Of a stretch of 64,000 nucleotides of DNA, positions 56,452 to 64,000 are shown piece by piece. Source of the DNA: Siphonodentalium dalli (lineage: Eukaryota; Mollusca; Scaphopoda; Gadilida; Siphonodentaliidae); assembly GCA_032622095.1 (NCBI GenBank), contig CP136063.1:30940987-31004986 (forward strand). The letters run 5' to 3'. The notes beneath the pieces were generated by a model. The model saw only the letters and a list, made by a program, of their open reading frames with translations, searched no databases and was not told the DNA's origin. Position 1 is the first letter of the stretch. Every line of letters begins with the position of its first letter. The position numbers were made by a program, and so were the translations under genes.

Positions 56452-58218
56452 ATGTGGAAAACTGTTCACTCAATCAGGCAGGTGAGGTATAAGAGAATAC
56501 ACACTGGAGATAAACCTTACCGTTGTGATATTTGCTTGAAATCATTTAATCCGTCGAGCAGCTTGGTGACTCATAATAAAATCCACATTGGACTGAAATT
56601 TGAAGACATGCGTCACCATTGTGAAATATGCGGGAAATCATTTAATCAATCCGGCGACTTGGTGAAGCATAAGAGAATCCACGCCGGAGATAAACCTTAC
56701 CATTGTGATATATGCTATGAATCATTTAATCAATTGAGCAACTTGGTGAAACATAAGAGAATCCACACCGGAGATAGGCCTAAGCCTTACCAGTGTGATA
56801 TATGCGGGAAATCATTTAGTAAATCGAGTCACTTGGTGACACATATGATAATCCACACCGGAGATAAGCCTTATAGTTGTGATATAAGCAGGAAATCATT
56901 TAATCAATCCAGCGCCTTGGTGACACATAAGAGAATCCACACTGGAGATAATCCTTATAGTTGTGATGTATGCGGGAAATCATTTAATCAGGCGAGCCAC
57001 TTGATGACACATAAGAGAATCCATACCGGAGATAAGCCTTTTCATTGTGATATATGCGGGAAATCATTTAATAATTCGAGCAACTTGGTGACACATAAGA
57101 GAATCCACACCGGAGATATGCCTTACCATTGTGATATATGCGGGAAATCATTTAGTAAATCGAGCAACTTGGTGACACATAAGAGAATCCACACCGGAGA
57201 TATGCCTTACCGTTGTGATATATGCGAGAAATCATTTAATCGATCGAGCAACTTGGTGACACATAAGAGAATCCACACCGGAGATAAGCCTTATTGGTGT
57301 GATATATGCGGGAAATCATTTAATAAGGCGAGCAGCTTGGTGAGGCATAAGAGCATCCACACCGGAGATATGCCTTACCATTGTGATATATGCGGGACAT
57401 CATTTAATCAGGCGAGCCACTTGATGACACATAAGAGAATCCATACCGGAGATAAGCCTTTTAATTGTGATATATGCGGGATATCATTTAATAATTCGAG
57501 CAACTTGGTGACACATAAGAGAATCCACACCGGAGATATGACTTACCATTGTGATATATGCGCGAAATCATTTAGTGATTCAAGCAACTTGGTGAAACAT
57601 AAGAGAATCCACACCGGATATATGCCTTACCATTGTGATATATGCGGGAAATCATTTAATAATTCGAGCAACTTGGTGACACATAAGAGAATCCACACCG
57701 GAGATAAGCCTTATTGGTGTGATATATGCGGGAAATCATTTAATCAATCCGGCGACTTGGTGACACATAAGAGAATCCACACTGGAGATAAGCCTTATAG
57801 TTGTGAAATATGCGATAAATCATTTAGTCAATCGAGTCAATTGGTGAGACATAAGAGAATCCACACCGGATATGAATCTTACCATTGTGATATATGCGAG
57901 AAATCATTTAATCATTCGAGCAGCTTGGTGACACACGAGAGAATCCACATTGTAGATAAACCTTCCATTTGTGACATATGCGGGAAATCATTTACTCAAT
58001 CGGGTGATTTGGTGAAACATAAGATAATCCATACTGGAGAAAAGCCTTACGATTGTGATATATGCGGGAATTCATTTAGTCAGTTGAGCAGCTTGGTGAC
58101 ACATGAGAGAATCCACATCGGAGATAAACCTTACCGTTGTGATATATGCGAAAAATCATTTAATAATTCGAGCAACTTGGTTACACATAAGAGAATCCAC
58201 ACCGGAGATAAACCTTGA
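56452..58218 (+). CDS. Tandem C2H2 zinc-finger protein, block III (20 fingers, 588 aa)
   Basis: The longest intact array of the window, with twenty fingers of the TGD-KPY-x-CDICGKSF type. Finger 5 has CDIS for CDIC and so lacks one zinc ligand; the others keep C2H2. Two linkers carry small in-frame insertions (HIGLKFEDM, TGDRPKPY). Fingers 6-9 and 11-14 repeat the order NQASHLM / NNSSNLV / S-SSNLV / N-SSNLV, evidence of a multi-finger internal duplication. Helix +3 positions are mostly N, S, D or H and +6 T, K or R. No effector domain is seen; one could lie in an upstream exon. The ATG lies in a frame-shifted finger, so the native start is uncertain. The frame ends at TGA after HTGDKP, where a finger is deleted. 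Role inferred: sequence-specific DNA binding in the nucleus. Confidence 0.85.
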   Translation: MWKTVHSIRQVRYKRIHTGDKPYRCDICLKSFNPSSSLVTHNKIHIGLKFEDMRHHCEICGKSFNQSGDLVKHKRIHAGDKPYHCDICYESFNQLSNLVKHKRIHTGDRPKPYQCDICGKSFSKSSHLVTHMIIHTGDKPYSCDISRKSFNQSSALVTHKRIHTGDNPYSCDVCGKSFNQASHLMTHKRIHTGDKPFHCDICGKSFNNSSNLVTHKRIHTGDMPYHCDICGKSFSKSSNLVTHKRIHTGDMPYRCDICEKSFNRSSNLVTHKRIHTGDKPYWCDICGKSFNKASSLVRHKSIHTGDMPYHCDICGTSFNQASHLMTHKRIHTGDKPFNCDICGISFNNSSNLVTHKRIHTGDMTYHCDICAKSFSDSSNLVKHKRIHTGYMPYHCDICGKSFNNSSNLVTHKRIHTGDKPYWCDICGKSFNQSGDLVTHKRIHTGDKPYSCEICDKSFSQSSQLVRHKRIHTGYESYHCDICEKSFNHSSSLVTHERIHIVDKPSICDICGKSFTQSGDLVKHKIIHTGEKPYDCDICGNSFSQLSSLVTHERIHIGDKPYRCDICEKSFNNSSNLVTHKRIHTGDKP

Positions 58219-58615
58219 GGGAAATCATTTAATCTGTGAGCAATTTGGAGATAAACCTAACAATTATGATATATGCAGGAAATCCTTTATTCGATCGAAT
58301 GACTTGGTGAAACATAAGAGTCCATACCGGACAAATGCCTTACCATTGTGATATGTGCTGAAAATGATTTGTCAATTGAGCAACTCGGTGAAACATAAGA
58401 CAATTCATACCGCAGATAAACCTTACCAGTGTGATGCGGGGATAACTTTTTTCGTTCGAGCCACATGGTGACATATAAGAGTGATCCACACTGGAGATAA
58501 ACCGTACCGTTGTGATATATGCGGGAAATCATTTCTTCAATCGAGCAGTTGGTGATACATATGAGAATTCACACCGGAAATGTCCCATATCAATATGATA
58601 TGTGCGGGAAATCAA
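58219..58615 (+). pseudogene. Decayed end of the block III finger array
   Basis: Finger pieces out of frame with each other; shares its lesions with blocks I and II. Confidence 0.65.
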
Positions 58616-58685
58616 TATTTATTATATGCTTCCCCATTAAATAGTGGGAAATTGCCGTGGCGTAGAGCGTTATATCCATCGTCTG

Positions 58686-58751
58686 GACCGACTCGATGGA
58701 TAACACTGACCGACTCGATGGATAACACTGACCGACTCGATGGATAACACA
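58686..58751 (+). repeat. 22-bp tandem repeat, three units
   Basis: Three nearly identical units of GACCGACTCGATGGATAACA plus two bases. Confidence 0.85.
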
Positions 58752-59130
58752 ATAGTATTACTTTTTCGGAGATTACTTCCGGTTTATAGCGGCGAATCAC
58801 ATTAAGTTTCAAAGCGTATCAATAACAGCCGGACTATTGTTTTAATTATTGATTTTCACGGTTCATAAACTGTTATTTAATTGTTATAATGTTAACTCAT
58901 TTGTTTTAATATATTCTTATCACTAAATTATGTATACATTAATTTTCTCGCATCATTTCAGGACTATTTCTTATGGCGGCTATGCTCGATATTTGTCATT
59001 CGGTGGTGAGCAAATCAATTGATGGAATGTAAACAAAATGCAAATGTCGAAGCTTCTAACAATTTGAAGTGAACTGTAGGACAAAATTAGCAGTTTTGGT
59101 GCGGTTTATAGCGCATATAATAAAAAGAAA

Positions 59131-59284
59131 ACCTACGGGTTTTGGTTGAATATTCGGATTATCTCATTCGTGGGTGCAAGGAAGTACAGAATTTCCACTC
59201 GCGGCTTGCAGCCGCTCGTGGAAATTCTGTACTTCCTTGCACCCACTCATGAGATAATTCGGGTATTCAACCAAAACTCGTAGG
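59131..59284. repeat. Palindrome with 72-bp arms
   Basis: Left arm from ACCTACGGGTTTTGGTTGAA, right arm ending in its near complement AACTCGTAGGT. About 90% of the arm bases pair across a loop of about 10 bases centred near 59207. It would form a strong hairpin in DNA or RNA. Confidence 0.85.
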
Positions 59285-59341
59285 TATTCTCTATATATTA
59301 CTGGTTCGAGCGACTTGGGGAAACATAAGACAGTCTATATC

Positions 59342-59857
59342 GGATTATCTCTTTAAATAATTTTTTTTTAAATAGTTGCGTGGGTATAAAATACTAGATA
59401 CAAACTGAAGAAGCCTGTCCGGAAAAACTTCTATCAATTAAAATTTATTTTATTTCGAATATTAGATCGGGACCGTTCATGTTACTATTTTTAGAATAGA
59501 CCATTCGGATGATACCATATTGCGATGTAGAGCACTGGGCTGTTCCTATGGCTACGCACCGAATGTCAAATGTCCCATATTGATTGTTTGTATTGTTTTG
59601 TTCCACAGATATATGCGATAATGAGTATAACTAACGTTTATTTGTGACAAAATTATACAATAAAATTTCTGGTCTCTGTTACCAGTAACCACTATTGTTC
59701 GTTAGCTGAACAAACACACCTTTTTAGACAGAACATATTCGAAATAAAATTGATATTAATCGATAGAAGCATTTCCGGACAGGAGTCTTCGATTCAAATC
59801 TAATATTTTATACACCGGTAACTATATAATACATGTTTACAAAGAGATAATCCACCT
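59342..59857 (+). mobile_element. MITE family A, copy 5 (left end lost)
   Basis: The right end has TTAA at 59858-59861. The left end lacks the first bases and the TTAA. The interrupted site CGGTGTTAAGCCATAAC is intact at 27670 in block I. This copy is more diverged than copies 3, 4, 6 and 7. Confidence 0.85.
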
Positions 59858-59861
59858 TTAA

Positions 59862-60235
59862 GCCATAACACATAACATAATCCATACGGGTGTTAAGCCA
59901 TAACACATAACATGATCCATACGGGTGGTGTGTATCAGTACGATGTGTGCAACAAATCATTCGCACAGAAGTTGACAGAACAGTGACCCGAGGCTGATGG
60001 CACATATCACAATTAACACCGACGATAGTCCTTATGTAGGAAATCATTTACTACTTCATCACCGTTTATAAGAGAACACACACGGGAAATCGCCCATATC
60101 CGTGCGATGTGTGTGAGAAATCGTTCACTCAGAACCATCAACTCATTAGTCATAAGATAATCCACACCGGCGATCGACCATATCAGTTTGATATCTGTGA
60201 GGAGTTATTTTCCCATAGAAGTTACCTAATGACAC
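59862..60235 (+). pseudogene. Second-type C2H2 array, block III, first segment
   Basis: Matches 27680-28050, with fingers CDVCEKSFTQNHQL and an ISVRSYFP-like remnant; frames are broken. Interrupted by MITE A copy 6. Confidence 0.7.
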
Positions 60236-60239
60236 TTAA

Positions 60240-60759
60240 AGATGGATTATCTCTTTAAATAACAAATTTTAAATAGTTGCGTGGGTATAAAATAATAGAT
60301 ATGAACTGAAGACCTATGTCCGGAAAAGCTTCTATCAATTAATATTGATTTTATTTCGAATATTAAATCGGGCCCATTTATGTTACTATTTTTAGAACCG
60401 ACCATTCGGATGAGACCGTAATGCGATATAGAGCACTGGGCTGTTCCTACGGCTACGCATCGAATGTCAAATGTCACAGATTGGTTGTTTGTATTGTTTT
60501 GTTCCACAGATATAAGCGATAATGAGTATAATTAACGTTTATTTGTGACAAAATTGCACAATATAATTACTGGTCTATGTTAACAGTAACCACTATTGTT
60601 CGTTAGCTGAACAAACACACCTTTTTAGACCAGAAAATATTCGAAATAAAATTAATATTAATCGATAGAAGCATTTCCGGACAGGAGTCTTCGATTCAAA
60701 TCTAATATTTTATACCCCGGTAACTATATAATACACGTTTACAAAGAGATAATCCACCT
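60240..60759 (+). mobile_element. MITE family A, copy 6
   Basis: 520 bp with TTAA at 60236-60239 and 60760-60763. The block I site reads GACACATAAGGAACTCC, so the target arose from ACATAA to ACTTAA or the reverse. Confidence 0.92.
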
Positions 60760-60763
60760 TTAA

Positions 60764-61224
60764 GGAACTCCACGCAGGCGATTCTCCGTATCAGTGCAGT
60801 GCGTGTGAAAAATTCTTCGCCAATAGCAGTAGCCTAATTACACATCTCATAGAAGTCACACAGGCGAATACCCGTATCAGAGCGAGCTGTGTGAGAAATC
60901 TATCGCCAGGAACTATCACCTGATGAGACATATGAAACTGCGATGTGTGTGAGAAATCATTTGCCATGAGCAGTAGATTAATGCGACATAAGAAGCTTCA
61001 CACAGGATAGCGTCCGTATCAGTGCGATGTGTGTGAGAAATCATTTGCCATGAGCAGTAGATTAATGCGACATAGGAAGCTTCACACAGGATAGCGTCCG
61101 TATCAGTGCGATGTGTGAGACAAATAATTTTGATAAAACGGCCCTACGCATATAAGAGAATCAACAGAGAATCATCCGCGTCAGTCCGATGTGTGTGAGA
61201 AACATTCGCCCATAGAGTTTTACT
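60764..61224 (+). pseudogene. Second-type C2H2 array, block III, second segment
   Basis: Continues the array with CSACEKFFANSS and two tandem copies of a CDVCEKSFAMSSRLMRH finger (about 60944-61090), a duplication absent from blocks I and II. Broken by frame changes. Confidence 0.7.
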
Positions 61225-61228
61225 TTAA

Positions 61229-61589
61229 AGATGGATTATCTCTTTAAATAACAAATTGTAAATAGTTGTAAATAGTTGCGTGGGTATAAAATAATAGATA
61301 TGAACTGAAGACCTATGTCCGGAAAAGCTTCTATCAATTAATATTGATTTTATTTCGAATATTAAATCGGGCCCGTTTATGTTACTATTTTTAGAACCGA
61401 CCATTCGGATGAGACCGTATTGCGATATAGAGCACTGGGCTATTCCGACGGCTACGCAACGAATTTCAAAGGTCACAGATTGGTTGTCTGTATTGTTTTG
61501 TTCCACAGATATAAGCGATAATGAGTATAATTAACGTTTATTTGTGACAAAATTACACAATATAATTTCTGGTCTCTGTTAACAGTAAC
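61229..61589 (+). mobile_element. MITE family A, copy 7, interrupted by a BEL/Pao element
   Basis: Left TTAA at 61225-61228 in the TTTTACTTTAACATG site known from blocks I and II. The MITE breaks off after CTGTTAACAGTAAC where the BEL element starts; the remainder must lie beyond the right window edge. Confidence 0.88.
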
Positions 61590-64000
61590 TTTTGGGGATA
61601 GATAAGGAGAGATCGAATCGAACACGCTTGATTTACGATTAACAAACTTAGAACTCATATAAAATAACTGGTCGGCGCTACTGGCACCCTTATAAGGGCG
61701 TACAAGTATATTTACACATTGTCTGATAGTCTCGATATCCTCCCCCGCCAAAAGGTAGGACATTAAGTGGGTGGTGTATCCGCTTCATCTGCAGTGGTAA
61801 GGAGAGAAATGGCTGGTTCTACTGGTAATTTGTTCATCAGCCATTCTGGTCCACAAAGCAACATGTTGCACGATTTAAGTTGTTTTGCTGAGAGGCCGCG
61901 TGTTAGCAGATCGGCCGGATTGTGCTCAGATGGGCAGTATTTCCAGTTCTCTGTCTGCGATAATGTTTGTATCTCTTGGACACGGTTCGAAACAAAGATT
62001 GGGAGTTTCTTGCTGGACCTGAGCCAACTCAACACAATAGTGCTATCTGTCCAGAATTGTACACTGATATCATGTATTGCTGGTTTCAGAGAATCGAGTG
62101 TGTGCACGCCTAAACGAGCTCCGATTGTAGCTGCCATTAACTCAAGACGTGGAATTGTCATGGACTTGAGAGGTGTCACTCGTGATTTCGCAGTGACGAA
62201 TGAAAATCCCTTTTTCGTTTGTAAATAGCACACAGCTCCATATGCAGAGGCACTGGAATCCGCGAACACGTGTAGGACAGTGTCACCATCGGAGTCAGAT
62301 GCAGATCTAACCAAACATGGATATTGACGTGGGAGTTCGATTTGCATGGCTTCTTTGATATCTGAGCGTATCTGGTGCCATTGTTTACAGATTTCCTCAG
62401 GCAGAGGCGTGTCCCAGTCAAATGTTTCCTTCCACAATGTCTGTAGAAGAATTCTAGCTCGGACGGTTGTTGGAGCAAGTACACCAAGAGGATCAAATAC
62501 GCGGGCAACATGCTGTAATATAATACGCTTTGTCACTGGTTCTTCTTTGTCCGTGTTGTGTTTGGCTGAACTTCGATCTTTGAACATAAGAATGTCCCGT
62601 TCTAGATCTCAGTCGATACCCAAAATCTTAACTTGTTGATCGGTTTCACGAAACTCTGGTGCACTATAATTTGATGCCCAACTCCTTAAGTTGAAATTTG
62701 CTTTTTCCATAATGATAGATGCTTCTCTGTAAAAATCTATTACATCACTAGTAGTTGAAAAACTGGTAACTATGTTGTCAACATATATGTTATCCTGCAT
62801 AATTTGAGCAACATCTGATGAATCACGTAATCCGCTCAAATGGCGGATGATGGTGCTATTCAGGATGAATGGCGAGCACTTTGCACCAAATAGAACTCTC
62901 TTAAAACGATAAACATTGAATTCACTCTCGGTGTTGGAAGGATCGGCCAGCCAAAAGAATCGGGTTGCATCGCGATCACACGGCCCAAGACTCACATTCA
63001 GAAAAGCTTTTTCTATGTCTGTTGTGACGCCATATTGGCCGAGTCTAAATTTCATCAAAATCGATGATACGTTGTTCAGTAAGGGTGGGCCACTCTCTAA
63101 GCAATCGTTTAACGATGGCAAATCGCCTTGTGAACAACTACAGTCGAATACAATACGAACGGGTGTCGTCGGAGAATCCTTGATTACAGGGTGGTGTGGG
63201 AGATAGTGGAGTTTGTTTGTTGTAGGAATGTCCGGTTTAGTTACGAGTTCAATGAAATCACGATCCAGTTGGTCTTGAATTATGGAGTTGTATGTATCCA
63301 ACATCTTGCGATCTTTTGCTAGTCGCCTTGCCATCGATCTGGTCCTGTAGTGTGCTATTTCGAGATTGGACGGCAAATCTGAGTGGTCTGGTAACCACGG
63401 AAGTTTCGCTTCGTATCTGCCGTCCTTGAACTGAATTGATTCGTCACAATATTCATTCATGAACTGTCGTTGTGAGTTATCTTGTTTGTCGACGATACCT
63501 ATTGTCTCTAAATCCCAGAATCTCTTCAGTTCCATATCGTCAGGTTGGGTTAGCACATGCATCAATGAAGTAGTGGGGTTTTCAAAACTGCTTTCGCCAT
63601 TGTATGGTCCACAAATTAAGTACCCAAGTTTCGATGCGACAGCTATAGGACCTTCATCAGTCTTTATGTAATGATTGTCAACAAAGGAATAATAATGATC
63701 GCCTCCTATGAGCAGCGAAACGTCGAATAATTCGCGACTATCGTTGAATGGATGAGCAAGCTTCAAGCCGACAAGTTTGTCTATGTGGCATCGGTTTCTC
63801 TGTATTATCGGAATTGGATGGGTAATAGTAGGAACAATCAATGCGTTGACCTTTATGAATGAATTGTCGCATGCAACACTGATTGTAACTTCGTTGAGTT
63901 CTCGATATTTGGTCGAATCTGATCCAAAGGTAGATATGTGCAAGGTTTCTGTTTTGTGAGAACGGAGTCCTAATTCTTCTGCACATTTGGCAGTGATGAA
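61590..64000 (-). mobile_element. BEL/Pao LTR retrotransposon, 3' part (continues past the window)
   Basis: Minus-strand element inserted in MITE A copy 7. Its 3' LTR (about 61590-61735) is preceded on the minus strand by the polypurine tract TTTTGGCGGGGGAGG. From right to left the pol region shows the DUF1758-type aspartic protease side (LIGGDHYYSFVDNHYIKTD, about 63680), a Pao reverse transcriptase (FKRVLFGAKCSPF; YVDN catalytic box near 62775) and the Pao RNase H/A17 region (VFADSSASAYGAV near 62260, WTDSTIVLSWL near 62030, HNPADLLTRG near 61900). An integrase was not recognised in this part. At least one break is present; the 5' half is outside the window. Age cannot be estimated without the other LTR. 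Confidence 0.9.
61763..63943 (-). pseudogene. Pol region of the BEL/Pao element (protease, RT, RNase H)
   Basis: Coding stretch of the element above. The reverse transcriptase and RNase H blocks are well conserved and of Pao type, for example RIVFDCSC, GVTTDIEKAFLNV and PADLLTRGLS. Treated as a fossil; the 5' continuation lies beyond the window. Confidence 0.88.

Larger units (their letters stand above)
58616..59295. mobile_element. About 0.68 kb insertion in block III with a long palindrome
   Basis: Blocks I and II run on uninterrupted (CAATATTTGTTACTGGTTCGAG) where this segment lies, so it is an insertion specific to block III. It contains a 22-bp tandem repeat at its left and a long palindrome at its right. 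No coding frame. Borders are approximate. Confidence 0.55.

Overview
The window looks like animal genomic DNA from an invertebrate, most likely a lophotrochozoan such as a mollusc. That is an inference from the mix of elements (Ty3/Gypsy, BEL/Pao, Penelope-like, CR1/Jockey-type LINE, hAT, TTAA-target MITEs) and from tandem C2H2 zinc-finger arrays; no single marker proves it. Base composition is AT-rich. I saw no bacterial operons, rRNA, tRNA or CRISPR array.

Left part (1-20.5 kb): a C-terminal piece of an SGNH-hydrolase-like protein at the left edge, a 79-80 bp tandem repeat, then a nearly intact Ty3/Gypsy element on the minus strand (1937-12228; LTRs about 1.3% different; 4-bp target duplication TGTA). 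A MITE interrupted by another MITE follows, and then a broken plus-strand Ty3/Gypsy element.

Middle and right parts (21-61 kb): a cluster of C2H2 zinc-finger genes. Its repeating unit is a short minus-strand zinc-finger gene, a divergent upstream region of about 350 bp, a long plus-strand array of TGDKPY-type fingers, and a second, decayed array of CDVCEKSF-type fingers. Three copies can be traced: block I (21.4-28.6 kb), block II (37.4-55.1 kb) and block III (55.4-61.2 kb and beyond). Each was broken up by insertions whose empty sites survive in the other copies. Block I carries a 2.9 kb TIR element with a 10-bp target duplication and a nested hAT relic. Block II carries a 7.0 kb TIR element (holding a LINE and a PIF1-helicase-like exon) and a 6.6 kb LTR element with two identical LTRs and unrecognised ORFs. 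Block III carries four copies of a 520-bp MITE, a palindrome-bearing insertion and, inside the last MITE, a BEL/Pao element. Between blocks I and II lie an inverted duplication of decayed fingers, a non-coding LTR element (29648-35150) and a Penelope-like relic.

The best host coding candidates are the finger arrays: a 20-finger open frame in block III, 7 plus 12 fingers in block II separated by one in-frame stop, and 12 plus 6 fingers in block I. Finger and linker DNA is very uniform, and the same TCA-to-TAA stop occurs in four separate fingers, so the arrays are probably still being reshaped by duplication or gene conversion. The least explained pieces are the LTR element at 45419-51992 and the TIR element at 38257-45290.
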